From an uncultured Clostridia bacterium (lineage in GTDB: Bacteria; Bacillota; Clostridia; Oscillospirales; Ruminococcaceae), in contig CAMELR010000006.1 of the NCBI GenBank assembly GCA_945923775.1, positions 37,247 to 101,246 of the forward strand: a DNA stretch of 64,000 nt, given 5' to 3'. Shown here piece by piece: positions 39,483 to 47,933 of the stretch. How positions within the stretch are numbered: the first letter of the stretch is position 1; each line of letters begins with the position of its first letter. The position numbers and the translations under genes were made by a program. Under the pieces are notes generated by a model. That model did not search any database. It saw nothing but the letters and a program-made list of their open reading frames with translations, and had not been told where the DNA came from.

Positions 39483-41567
39483 ATGAAGCTGGTAATTGCA
39501 GAAAAGCCCTCCGTAGGAAATTCCATCGCGCGAATGATCGGCGCTGACCGTCAGCGCGGCGACGGGTTCACCTCGGGAAACGGATACATAGTAAGCTGGT
39601 GCTTCGGGCACCTTGTCGCGCTTTCCTCGCCGGAGGAGTACGACAAGCGCTACGCCAAGCCCTGGAAGCTGTCAAACCTGCCGATAATCCCGGAGGAGTT
39701 CCGCTGGACCGTCGCGGAAAGCACCGCGCCGCAGTTCGAGAAGCTCAAAGCCCTGATGGAGCTTCCTGACGTCGACGAGATAATCTGCGCCACCGACGCA
39801 GGAAGGGAGGGCGAGTGCGTGTTCCGCTATGTGTACTATCAGGCGGGCTGCACAAAGCCGTTTAAGCGGCTGTGGATAAGCTCCATGACCGACGATGCTA
39901 TCCGTGAAGGCTTCGAACACCTCCGCCCGGGCAGCGACTACGACGCGCTCTATCGAAGCGGTCTCGCCCGCAACAAGGCGGATTGGATCGTAGGAATGAA
40001 CGCGACGCAGCTTTTTACAGTGAAGTACCGCAGCCTGCTTTCCGTGGGCAGAGTCCAGACACCGACCCTTGCAATGCTGGTGGAGCGCGAGAAGAAGATA
40101 CAGCAGTTTGCCTCCGCGCGGTATTTCACGCTGGAGCTGAACTGCGGCAAATTCAGGGCTGAGAGCGGAAAAATCGAGCCGCTCCAGGCGGAGCAGGCCG
40201 CAGCGAAATGCGGCAAAACCGCCGTTGTGAAGTCCGTAGTGAAGGAGCAGAAGAACGCCAACCCGCCGAAGCTCTACGACTTGACGACCCTCCAGCGCGA
40301 CGCGAACAAGCTCTACGGCTACACCGCGCAGCAGACCCTGGACTGTGCGCAGAAGCTGTACGAATCCAAGCTGATAACCTACCCGCGCACCGACAGCTGC
40401 TACATCACCGACGACATGGAGCAGACCGCCGCTGACATGGTACGGCGCACTGCGGCGGCGTTCAAGTTCGGCGCGGACTACGACGCGCAGGGCTGCACCC
40501 CGGATATAAAGCGGCTGATAAACAACGAGAAGGTCAGCGACCATCACGCGCTGCTTCCTACGAAGGAGATCTCCCGTTACGATTTCACAAGGCTGCCGGA
40601 GGACTGCTGGAACGTCCTGTCGCTGATCGCGATTAGGCTGCTGCTGGCAGTGTCTCCGGTGAACACCTGCGATTCCGTGACCGCTGTGCTTGAGTGCGGC
40701 GGCATGGATTTCACGGCCCGGGGCAAAACGGTAGTCCAGGGCGGCTGGAAGCAGCTTGAATCCACGATAAAGGCGGGGCTGAAGGGGCTTTCCCAGGACG
40801 CGGACGAGGACGATGCCGAGGAAGCTTCCGGAGTGCTTCCGCCGCTGACCGAGGGCGAAGAGATACCGGTGAAGTCGGTGAAGCCGCTTGAGCATAAGAC
40901 AACGCCCCCGAAGCGCTACACCGAGGATATGCTCCTTTCCGCAATGGAGCGCGCCGGCAGCGACAGCTACGATGATGACGACGATGTAGAGAAGAAGGGG
41001 CTTGGAACTCCGGCAACGCGTGCGGCAATAATCGAGACTCTGGTGAAGCGGCAGTATGTCGAGCGCAAGGGCAAGCAGCTAATACCCACCGACAAGGGAA
41101 TACGCGTGATAGACGTAGTGCCGGAGAAGGTGAAATCCGCTGCAATGACCGCCGAGTGGGAAAGCACCCTCCAGAAGATAGCGAAGGGCGAAGCGGACGA
41201 TCAGCAGTTCCTGAGCGATATAATCGCGTTCACGAAGCAGCTTATCAAGGAGAACGCGGGGGAGACCTCGCGAAACGACAATCCGTTCCGGTTCTCAAGG
41301 CTTACAGTGATAGGCAAGTGCCCGAACTGCGGAAAGAACGTCTACGAGTTCCCGAAGTCCTATTCCTGCGAGGACAGCCGCGGCGCGTGCGGATTCTATT
41401 TCCCGCGGGAGATATGGGGCAAGGAGGTCAGCGAGACCCAGGCGAAGCGTATACTTGACAAGGGAAGCTCCATCACGCTCAAGGGGTTCCTCGACAGGAA
41501 CGGAAACGTCTGCGCTGGAAAGCTTGTGCTGAAAGACGGCAGAGTCCGCGTGGAGCTTGAGAAATAA
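39483..41567 (+). CDS. topB: DNA topoisomerase III (type IA)
   Basis: A 694-residue type IA topoisomerase. It has the Toprim start 'LVIAEKPSVGNSIARMIGA', Mg-binding 'ICATDAGREGE', the SVGRVQTPTLAML segment, the active-site Tyr Y300 in 'SKLITYPRTDS', 'RFTEDMLLSAME'-like ('RYTEDMLLSAMERAG'), 'GLGTPATRAAIIETL', and a C-terminal zinc-ribbon-like 'CPNCGKNVYEFPKSYSCED'. It relaxes and decatenates DNA during replication and recombination. The length is normal for Firmicute TopB. The start at 39483 has AAAGGAACA upstream. Confidence 0.95.
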   Translation: MKLVIAEKPSVGNSIARMIGADRQRGDGFTSGNGYIVSWCFGHLVALSSPEEYDKRYAKPWKLSNLPIIPEEFRWTVAESTAPQFEKLKALMELPDVDEIICATDAGREGECVFRYVYYQAGCTKPFKRLWISSMTDDAIREGFEHLRPGSDYDALYRSGLARNKADWIVGMNATQLFTVKYRSLLSVGRVQTPTLAMLVEREKKIQQFASARYFTLELNCGKFRAESGKIEPLQAEQAAAKCGKTAVVKSVVKEQKNANPPKLYDLTTLQRDANKLYGYTAQQTLDCAQKLYESKLITYPRTDSCYITDDMEQTAADMVRRTAAAFKFGADYDAQGCTPDIKRLINNEKVSDHHALLPTKEISRYDFTRLPEDCWNVLSLIAIRLLLAVSPVNTCDSVTAVLECGGMDFTARGKTVVQGGWKQLESTIKAGLKGLSQDADEDDAEEASGVLPPLTEGEEIPVKSVKPLEHKTTPPKRYTEDMLLSAMERAGSDSYDDDDDVEKKGLGTPATRAAIIETLVKRQYVERKGKQLIPTDKGIRVIDVVPEKVKSAAMTAEWESTLQKIAKGEADDQQFLSDIIAFTKQLIKENAGETSRNDNPFRFSRLTVIGKCPNCGKNVYEFPKSYSCEDSRGACGFYFPREIWGKEVSETQAKRILDKGSSITLKGFLDRNGNVCAGKLVLKDGRVRVELEK

Positions 41568-41570
41568 GCC

Positions 41571-41599
41571 TTGAAATTTCCGTTCAGTTGTGGTATACT
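41571..41599 (+). promoter_or_regulatory. Promoter of the sugar isomerase-like gene
   Basis: TTGAAA (41571-41576), 17-bp spacer, TATACT (41594-41599) with TGG before it; starts 4 nt after the topB stop. Confidence 0.75.
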
Positions 41600-41622
41600 G
41601 ACATTGTTACGGAGGTGGAGCA

Positions 41623-42417
41623 ATGAAAATAGGAGTATCGTCGGCGTCGCTGTATCCGCTGCACGCCGAGGACGCATTCGCCGAACTTGCGGCGCTTGGA
41701 GTGCGCTACGCGGAGCTTTTCGCGAACAGTACCTGTGAGGCTCGCGACCCGGTGGTGGGGGAGATAGAGCAGACCTGCCGCCAAAACGGCATGGAGGTTC
41801 TGAGCTTTCACCCGTTCTCGTCGCCGATGGAGTCGGTGTACCTGTTTTCGACCTACGACCGCCGCATTGAGGAAATGATACAGCTCTACAGTGAGTTTTT
41901 CGGGACCATGAAGCGGCTTGGCGCGAAAATATTCGTGCTCCACGGCGCGATACTCAGCAGCAAGTGCCCGCCGGAGCATTACGTGAAGCAGTTCAGGCTG
42001 CTCGCGGAGACCGGCAGGGAATACGGCGTGACCGTTGCGCAGGAAAACGTGAGCTACTGCCTTTCCGGCGACCTTGAGTTCCTGAAAATGATGAAGCGGG
42101 AGCTTGGCGGGTACGCGAGGTTCGTGCTGGACTTAAAGCAGGTTCGCCGCGCGCACGGCGATACGTTCGAGTATATCCGCGCCCTCGGCGAGAACATCGT
42201 CCACCTTCATATAAGCGACGGCTCCGTCGAGCGCGACTGCCTCCCGGTGGGGCACGGCGAGTTTGATTTCCGCAGGCTCATGCAGGAGATGGACGCGCTG
42301 GGCTACAGCGGCGCCTACATGATGGAGCTGTACCGCCAGAATTACGATGAGTTCACCCGGCTCAGGGAGTCGGTGGACAGGCTCCAGGACATCGCGGACA
42401 GCCTCGGTATCGGATAA
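41623..42417 (+). CDS. Xylose-isomerase-like TIM-barrel (sugar phosphate isomerase/epimerase family)
   Basis: A 264-residue TIM-barrel protein with family features 'MKIGVSSASLYPLHAEDAFAELAALGVRYAEL', 'VAQENVSYC' (metal Glu), 'ARFVLDLKQVRR' (Asp), 'NIVHLHISDG' and 'GHGEFDFRRLMQEMDALGYSGAYMMELY', which ends in the Glu metal ligand. Such proteins isomerise or epimerise sugars or inositol derivatives, or act as endonuclease IV; the substrate cannot be read. GGAGGTG precedes the ATG. It is monocistronic with its own promoter and terminator. Confidence 0.87.
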   Translation: MKIGVSSASLYPLHAEDAFAELAALGVRYAELFANSTCEARDPVVGEIEQTCRQNGMEVLSFHPFSSPMESVYLFSTYDRRIEEMIQLYSEFFGTMKRLGAKIFVLHGAILSSKCPPEHYVKQFRLLAETGREYGVTVAQENVSYCLSGDLEFLKMMKRELGGYARFVLDLKQVRRAHGDTFEYIRALGENIVHLHISDGSVERDCLPVGHGEFDFRRLMQEMDALGYSGAYMMELYRQNYDEFTRLRESVDRLQDIADSLGIG

Positions 42418-42453
42418 AAAATAGACCGCCTGATTTATCAGACGGTCTATTTG
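42418..42453. terminator. Bidirectional terminator between convergent genes
   Basis: AATAGACCG-C-CTG/CAG-A-CGGTCTATT stem with A and T runs on both sides. Confidence 0.85.
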
Positions 42454-42467
42454 TATTATGGCAGGAG

Positions 42468-43841
42468 TTACTCGGCTTCCTGCTTTTTCTTTTCTTCCTT
42501 GCGGGCGCGGTGCTTTGCCATGTTCCGGCTGTTGCTCTCGCGTATCGCGGAGACCGCAGGAATGCTGCGGAATTTCTGGACTGCGTCGGTGACGCGGCTG
42601 ATACCGGTGAAAAGATCCTGCTGAAGCTCGGTCTCCTGGTTGCAGGTGTTTCCGGTGCGCCATTCCTCGATTATCTCGCCGTAGCGGCGGTATGCGTTCT
42701 CAACAGAGGTCTGCCAGGACATGTACACCTCGTTCATTGCGTGGTCGCCCATCTGGCGAACCTCGTCAATGTGAGAAGCCGCGAACTCCAGCTCGGCGGC
42801 GATTGCCTGAGGGTCGTCCTCGGTAAGGATTCCGGTGCGCATGTGGGTGATCCCCTCTGCGGCGCAGCTTCCCTTTATCAGCACGGAGGCTACTCCGCAG
42901 GCTGCCGCCTCCCGGACTACGATTCCGTTCGTGTCGTAAAGCGACGGGAAAATGAACAGGTCGCCGGCGGTGTAGTACACGCGAAGTTCCTCGCGGTCGT
43001 ATATCGCGCCGGTGAATATCACCTTTTCACGAAGCTTCAGCTCGTCGACGTAGGCTTCGATTTCGGCGCGGTCGGCGCCGTCGCCTACGAACATCATGCG
43101 GAAGTCGATGCCCTTTTCATCAAGTATTTTCAGGCTGTCGAGAATGTGGCGTATCCCCTTGTACCACAGCAGGCGTCCTACGAAGATGAACACCGGGCCG
43201 TGACCTTCCACGCCAAGCTCTGAGCGGAGTTCCGCCGCGTCCTCGGGGTCTGCCTTTCCGCGGGGGAAGTCAACGCCGTTTTCCATGATGCGTATACGGT
43301 GGTGCTCGTTCTCCTCGTAGCCGAGGTCGATAAGGTTCTGACGCGCGCCTTCGCTTACCGTCCATACCTCGTCAGCGCAGGAGATATTCGAAATGAGCAT
43401 TTTTATCGCCTGGTCCTGCATGAGCTTTGTCGGCAGGGCGCGGCGTATGTCGATATCGAATTTGGTGTGATAGGTCAGCACCATCGGCACGCCGGTCTTG
43501 ATCCGGAGCACCCTTGCCATCAGCATGGACGCAAAAGGGCAGTGTGTGTGGATAATATCAAATCCGCTGCTTGTGAGGGAATCCAGCTTGCTTGCGGAAA
43601 ACGGATATCCCATGCGGTAGCTGCATATCTTCTCAGTGATGGACATGCTGGTGTAGCGCACCACCGGGAACGGGAAATCGTCCTTTGCGCCGGGGTATTC
43701 TGGGGTAACTACGGTTGCCTTGCCAAGTCCGTTGTTGATTATTTCAGCGTAATTAAGTATCGTCGTTGCAACTCCATCAATAACAGGAGGGAACGAGTCG
43801 TTCATCAGGCAGACATTCAGTCCGTCTAGTTTGTCTGACAT
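42468..43841 (-). CDS. GT4-family glycosyltransferase, diacylglycerol-glucosyltransferase-like
   Basis: A 457-residue GT-B enzyme with the N-terminal 'NDSFPPVIDGVATTILNYAEII', acceptor-side 'HTHCPFASMLMAR' and 'VLTYHTKFDIDIRRALPT', and the donor-binding domain 'FIFVGRLLWYKGI' and 'FPSLYDTNGIVVREAAACG' (E-x7-E). This pattern is close to Firmicute glycolipid synthases that add glucose to diacylglycerol. The last 60 residues are charged and extended, and end with a K/R/E tail that may contact the membrane. ATG start with AAGGAGT upstream. Confidence 0.88.
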   Translation of the reverse strand: MSDKLDGLNVCLMNDSFPPVIDGVATTILNYAEIINNGLGKATVVTPEYPGAKDDFPFPVVRYTSMSITEKICSYRMGYPFSASKLDSLTSSGFDIIHTHCPFASMLMARVLRIKTGVPMVLTYHTKFDIDIRRALPTKLMQDQAIKMLISNISCADEVWTVSEGARQNLIDLGYEENEHHRIRIMENGVDFPRGKADPEDAAELRSELGVEGHGPVFIFVGRLLWYKGIRHILDSLKILDEKGIDFRMMFVGDGADRAEIEAYVDELKLREKVIFTGAIYDREELRVYYTAGDLFIFPSLYDTNGIVVREAAACGVASVLIKGSCAAEGITHMRTGILTEDDPQAIAAELEFAASHIDEVRQMGDHAMNEVYMSWQTSVENAYRRYGEIIEEWRTGNTCNQETELQQDLFTGISRVTDAVQKFRSIPAVSAIRESNSRNMAKHRARKEEKKKQEAE

Positions 43842-43919
43842 TGGTTTTTACTCCTTCGATTTAACAGAGGTCGTATCAGCACCGGAATAAGGTGCCTGAT
43901 TTTGAGAATATATAAATAT

Positions 43920-43948
43920 ATTATATAGCACGGCGAGAAATAAATCAA
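43920..43948 (-). promoter_or_regulatory. Promoter of the GT4 gene
   Basis: On the minus strand TTGATT (43943-43948), 17-bp spacer, TATAAT (43920-43925). A hairpin ATCAG-CACC/GGTG-CCTGAT (43875-43900) lies in the leader. Confidence 0.75.
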
Positions 43949-44035
43949 GTATTTTTTTTAGGAATTTGCCACCCAATCATGCGGCGTTTGTGGAATAAAC
44001 TGCATTTATGGGGAAAAATACTGCTGAACCTTCGC

Positions 44036-44485
44036 TCAGACCATAGGGCGGCCGGGGAACTCAGGCGGGTCGGGGATACCGTCGCCGTCCCTGTCCTCCA
44101 TGTGCGCGGAGGCTCCCATCATGTCCCTGCCGCGGACGCTGTACTTGTCGCGCTGCTCCTGTATCGTGGAGTCGAGCAGCTTCTTTACATCGCGGGGGTG
44201 CTTTACGGATTGCAGCACCTTTGTGGGGGTGTCGGAGTCCTTGGAAAGCAGCGTGATTGTTCCGCAGCCCACTATCCGCTGACCGAACGGCAGCTTCATA
44301 GACTTGTCGTAAACGCGGTAAAGTTCGATCTCGTCCTCCTTGAGGTTCAGCAGACCCACGCGGGTTATCAGCTTGCTGTCGGTGAGAATGTATCGTGTAA
44401 ACGAAATGGGCATTCCCATTATGCATTTCTTGCCGGTCCAGATGATCTCACCGTAGTCGCGGGTGAGCTTTTTCATATTTGCCAT
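44036..44485 (-). CDS. PH-like (bPH_2/DUF304-type) domain protein with a calcium-type acidic tail
   Basis: The 149-residue protein has a PH-like core 'KKCIMGMPISFTRYILTDSKLITRVGLLNLKEDEIELYRVYDKSM', as in bacterial PH domains. A helical section follows, and the C-terminus contains 'EDRDGDGIPDPPE', the D-x-D-x-D-G pattern of EF-hand or thrombospondin-type calcium loops. It has no signal peptide. It is 16 nt downstream of the zinc-ribbon gene below, so the two are co-transcribed. Function unknown; membrane association through the PH domain is possible. Confidence 0.75.
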   Translation of the reverse strand: MANMKKLTRDYGEIIWTGKKCIMGMPISFTRYILTDSKLITRVGLLNLKEDEIELYRVYDKSMKLPFGQRIVGCGTITLLSKDSDTPTKVLQSVKHPRDVKKLLDSTIQEQRDKYSVRGRDMMGASAHMEDRDGDGIPDPPEFPGRPMV

Positions 44486-44501
44486 GATGATTTTCTTTCT
44501 G

Positions 44502-45650
44502 TCAGCTAAGCGTTTTCAGCTTTTCTTCGATGCGGCGGTACTCCGATGAGATCGGACTCGCGCCGGGCTGTTTCAGGTAAATTTCAAGGTAGAGCCGGTT
44601 AAAGAACGCGCTCCCGCTGAAGAACCGCTCCATGCGGCGTATCTGCCCGAAGGAGTACACCCCGGTGAGGAACATAAGCTTTTCGCGCTGCGTGGAGGCA
44701 GGCTCCAGCGCACGCATGAGCAGCAGGTCGCAGCCGGCGTCGAGCGCGGCTTTCCTGTCCTCGGTGGAGTAGCTCCCGGAGAACATCTGCTCGAGGAAGT
44801 CGAGAACATCGTCGATACGCGCGTTGTCGTGGTTCCGGAGCCACACCGCGCGGTCGTAGACATACACGGCGCGTATCAGCGTGTGCTTTGCGCGTTCGTC
44901 CGGGTGGTACTTCATTATGAGAAGCAGGTGCCGTGCGAGGCTCTTGGCAGGCTCCGGCGGATAGCTGCCCACCGCAAAGCGGGAGGTCTCGTGATCCAGC
45001 CGCGCCGCGTCGGTGTAGGGTGCGTTGTCGACATTCACGCAGTGCGCCAGAATCACAGCCGCCTTGGTACGCAGCGCGGGGAAGCTGTCGCACAGCTCCT
45101 TGAAAAATCCGTAGGTGTACGCCGGGGAAACGAACCTTCCGCCCTTCGAAAGGAAGCGCTTGAGGATATCCAGCGAGTATTCAAGCGATTTCTGCGCCAT
45201 GTTCCAGTCTGGCTGGGAGCGTATCAGCGCGGTGCAGTCCCTGAGGTAGGATTCCCAGTTTTCCACGTCGTTGAGCTTGAGAATTCCGGCGGTGAGCTTT
45301 CCGCAGCACGCCTCAAAGTCTTTCGGGAGCCACTCCAGAGCGGCGGTGTAGTGCTTGAATGCGTTGGCGAAATCCCATTTTCCCATGTATTCCTGAGCCT
45401 TCGAGCATTCCGTGCGGCATTCGTCCGTGCCGTAGGCGTCGGTGTAGGCGTCGTCCTCGTCGATGAGTTCGCTGAGGTCGGCCTCTATTTTCATGTCGTC
45501 CGGAACGGCGCTTTTCAGCCCTTCCAGCAGGAACTCCCGGGAGTCCTGATAGGAAATGTGCGTGCCGCAGTACAGGCAGAATCCCGTTTCAAAGTCGGAA
45601 TCCAGCATTATCATGCGCTCGCATTTTGGGCACATGCAGTAATCCAGCAT
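44502..45650 (-). CDS. Zinc-ribbon protein with TPR-like helical repeats
   Basis: A 382-residue protein with an N-terminal zinc ribbon 'CMCPKCERMIMLDSDFETGFCLYCG' (residues 5-28, two C-x2-C pairs). The rest is helical, with a TPR-like element 'AQEYMGKWDFANAFKHYTAALEWLPKDFEACCG' near 85-120. It lacks a signal peptide. Zinc-ribbon/TPR proteins often act as scaffolds. Co-transcription with the PH-like protein suggests one small system, but no known partner was recognised. The ATG is at 45650. Confidence 0.72.
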   Translation of the reverse strand: MLDYCMCPKCERMIMLDSDFETGFCLYCGTHISYQDSREFLLEGLKSAVPDDMKIEADLSELIDEDDAYTDAYGTDECRTECSKAQEYMGKWDFANAFKHYTAALEWLPKDFEACCGKLTAGILKLNDVENWESYLRDCTALIRSQPDWNMAQKSLEYSLDILKRFLSKGGRFVSPAYTYGFFKELCDSFPALRTKAAVILAHCVNVDNAPYTDAARLDHETSRFAVGSYPPEPAKSLARHLLLIMKYHPDERAKHTLIRAVYVYDRAVWLRNHDNARIDDVLDFLEQMFSGSYSTEDRKAALDAGCDLLLMRALEPASTQREKLMFLTGVYSFGQIRRMERFFSGSAFFNRLYLEIYLKQPGASPISSEYRRIEEKLKTLS

Positions 45651-45735
45651 GGTATCACCACCTATTATTTTAAATAAGGTACTATATTATTATAGCACAC
45701 ACTATTATAAAAATCAACAAATTTTTGCCCGCCGC

Positions 45736-45764
45736 TTGACAATTGCAAAACAGTATGCTATAAT
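45736..45764 (+). promoter_or_regulatory. Promoter of the zur-znuABC operon
   Basis: TTGACA (45736-45741), 17-bp spacer, TATAAT (45759-45764) with TGC before it; perfect consensus hexamers. Confidence 0.9.
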
Positions 45765-45765
45765 A

Positions 45766-45795
45766 TGAAACTGAAAGTGAAAATCAAAATCAAAT
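45766..45795 (+). promoter_or_regulatory. Hexamer array in the zur leader
   Basis: Five tandem hexamers TGAAAC-TGAAAG-TGAAAA-TCAAAA-TCAAAT begin 1 bp after the -10 box and cover the transcription start. The placement suits an operator for the downstream regulator. It does not match the standard Fur or Zur palindromes. Confidence 0.5.
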
Positions 45796-45813
45796 TCGCA
45801 GGAGCTGATCACT

Positions 45814-46245
45814 TTGGACAGAAACAATTACAATACAAAACAGCGTGACGAGATAGTGGAGTTTTTCAGCCGCCACCGTGGAAGCTGCTTCACCGCAAAG
45901 GATATAATCACGAGCGGCGAGGTGACGGTGGGCGAGGCGACGGTATACAGGACTCTCACCAAGCTTGCAAATCAGGGAGTGCTCAAGCGCTTCACCGGGG
46001 ACGGTTCCGGGGCGTGCTACCAGCTAATGGACGAGCAGAAATGCTCCAGCCACTTCCACCTGAAATGCGACCGCTGCCAGAAGCTGATACACATGGACTG
46101 CGGCTTCATGAAGGAAATGCAGCAGCACATAGAGAAAAACCACGGCTTCGCGGTGGACGTCGGGAGAACCGTTATCTACGGACTTTGCAGCGACTGCCAG
46201 CGCGCCATTGAGTCAGAGGAACAGAAGAACAAGGAGAATAAATGA
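45814..46245 (+). CDS. Fur-family transcriptional regulator, probably Zur-like
   Basis: The 143-residue protein starts with a TTG preceded by AGGAGC. It has the N-terminal winged helix 'RDEIVEFFSRHRG' and 'GEATVYRTLTKLANQGVLKRF', and the C-terminal metal-binding region with 'HFHLKCDRCQKLIHMDCG' and 'CSDCQ', the two CxxC pairs of a structural zinc. Because it is coupled to a zinc importer (its stop overlaps the start of the binding protein), zinc is the likely signal. It would repress its own operon when zinc is sufficient. Confidence 0.9.
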   Translation: MDRNNYNTKQRDEIVEFFSRHRGSCFTAKDIITSGEVTVGEATVYRTLTKLANQGVLKRFTGDGSGACYQLMDEQKCSSHFHLKCDRCQKLIHMDCGFMKEMQQHIEKNHGFAVDVGRTVIYGLCSDCQRAIESEEQKNKENK

Positions 46246-47192
46246 GATTCAGAAAGATAATTGCAGTTATTGCCGCCGCTGCGCTGGGAGTTTCCCTGTG
46301 CGGCTGCACCAGCTCGGAAAAATCCGAGAGCAGCGGGAAGCTGAAGGTCATCGCGACGATATTCCCGGCGTATGATTTCGCGCGGCAGGTATTCGGAGAT
46401 ACGGCGGACGTAAAAATGCTGCTCAAGCCCGGTCAGGAGAGCCACAGCTACGACCCTTCCGCAAAGGACATCGTAGAGATAAGCGGCTGCGACCTTTTCG
46501 TCTACAACGGCGGCGAGTCCGACCAGTGGGTCGAGAGCGTGCTGAAATCAGCTCCGGAGGTGGAGACCTTCCGCATGACGGACGCGGTTTCGCTTCTCGA
46601 TGAGGAAGTCATCGAGGGAATGCAGAACGCCGAGGAGCACGACCATGATGAGGAAGAACACGAGGACGAATACGACGAGCATGTGTGGACTTCCCCGGAC
46701 AACGCCTCCGCAATCGTGAAGGCGCTCGGGAAGCGCGCCGCGGAGCTTTTCCCGGAGAATGCGGATCCGGTAACGGCGAACGCTGATTCCTATGCGGGGA
46801 AGATAAACGAGCTGGACGCGAAATTCGCGGAGCTTCTGAGCGGCGAGGAGCGTTATTTCATATTCGGCGACAGGTTTCCGTTGCTGTATTTCTTCAGGCA
46901 TTACGGGCTGAATTACTACGCTGCGTTCCCTGGCTGCGGAAGCGAGACGGAGCCGTCCGCGCAGACGATGACCTTCCTGCTGGATAAGCTACAGCAGCCG
47001 GATTCCGTTCCGGCGGTGTTCTGTATCGAGCTTTCGAGCAGGCGGCTGGGCGAGGTACTTGCGGAGGATTCCGGGCTGCCGGTCGTGGAGTTCCACACCT
47101 GCCACAACATTTCGGCTGACGACCTCGCGGCGGGGGAGACATACGTTTCTCTGATGGAGCGCAATTACGAAGTACTATCTGACATTTTGTAA
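46242..47192 (+). CDS. znuA: Zinc ABC transporter substrate-binding lipoprotein (ZnuA-like)
   Basis: A 316-residue cluster A-I binding protein with lipoprotein signal (lipobox 'SLCGCT', C at about 24). The metal ligands are a His in 'GQESHSYDPSAKD' and His in the interdomain part, and a His/Asp/Glu-rich loop 'EEHDHDEEEHEDEYDEHVW' (about 127-145) is typical of zinc rather than manganese binders. It delivers zinc to the permease encoded downstream. The ATG overlaps the zur stop. Confidence 0.93.
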   Translation: MRFRKIIAVIAAAALGVSLCGCTSSEKSESSGKLKVIATIFPAYDFARQVFGDTADVKMLLKPGQESHSYDPSAKDIVEISGCDLFVYNGGESDQWVESVLKSAPEVETFRMTDAVSLLDEEVIEGMQNAEEHDHDEEEHEDEYDEHVWTSPDNASAIVKALGKRAAELFPENADPVTANADSYAGKINELDAKFAELLSGEERYFIFGDRFPLLYFFRHYGLNYYAAFPGCGSETEPSAQTMTFLLDKLQQPDSVPAVFCIELSSRRLGEVLAEDSGLPVVEFHTCHNISADDLAAGETYVSLMERNYEVLSDIL

Positions 47193-47207
47193 AGGCAAGT
47201 GACATAT

Positions 47208-47933
47208 ATGAGCGAACATCTGATAAAAGTTGAAAATCTCACGCTGTCATACGAAAACATGACGGTGGTGAAAGATCTGAGCTTCACCGTGGAGAGCGGG
47301 GATTACCTGTGCATAGTCGGCGAAAACGGCTCCGGAAAGAGCACGCTGGTGAAGTCGCTGCTGTCGCTGAAAAAGCCGGTGGGCGGCGAGATAACCTTCG
47401 GCGGGGGGCTTCGCCGCAACGAGATAGGATACCTTCCGCAGCAGACCGGCGCGCAGCATGATTTCCCGGCGAGCGTGGGGGAGGTCGTGATTTCGGGCTG
47501 CCTTAATTCGATGGGATTCCGACCTTTCTATACCGACCGCGAGCGAAAAAAAGCCGCCGAAAACATGGAGCGGCTGAGCATATCCGACCTTAAAAAGCGC
47601 AGCTTCCGGGAGCTTTCGGGAGGTCAGCAGCAGCGGGTGCTTCTTGCGAGGGCGCTGTGCGCGACTTCAAAGCTTCTGCTGCTTGACGAGCCGGTGTCCG
47701 GTCTGGACCCGATGGTCACGGCGGAGATGTACGAGCTTATCGCGGACATAAACCGCAGCGGCGTTACAGTCGTGATGGTAACTCACGATATCAACGCGGC
47801 TCTGAAATACGCGGGGCATATCCTATGCATGCGGCAGGGGCTTACCCGGGAGAGCTGGTTTTTTGGCACACCGGAGGAGTTCCTCACGAGCAGTGCCTCG
47901 GATTTTCTGAAAGGGGGCGCGGTCAATGGGTGA
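47208..47933 (+). CDS. znuC: Zinc ABC transporter ATP-binding protein (ZnuC-like)
   Basis: A 241-residue ABC ATPase with Walker A 'GENGSGKSTL', signature '[15 protein letters not shown]', Walker B 'LLLLDEPVSGLDP' and H-loop 'VTHDIN'. ATG at 47208 has better spacing to AAAGG than the GTG at 47199. It overlaps the permease gene by 8 nt. Confidence 0.94.
   Translation: MSEHLIKVENLTLSYENMTVVKDLSFTVESGDYLCIVGENGSGKSTLVKSLLSLKKPVGGEITFGGGLRRNEIGYLPQQTGAQHDFPASVGEVVISGCLNSMGFRPFYTDRERKKAAENMERLSISDLKKRSFRELSGGQQQRVLLARALCATSKLLLLDEPVSGLDPMVTAEMYELIADINRSGVTVVMVTHDINAALKYAGHILCMRQGLTRESWFFGTPEEFLTSSASDFLKGGAVNG

Noticed and set aside
39672..40895. Minus-strand 407-codon frame over topB
   Set aside because: It is antisense to a well-recognised topoisomerase and contains no motif or start signal.
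42468..43841. GT4 genes at the window start and at 42468 as one glycolipid operon
   Set aside because: They are 41 kb apart on opposite strands with complete transcription units between them.
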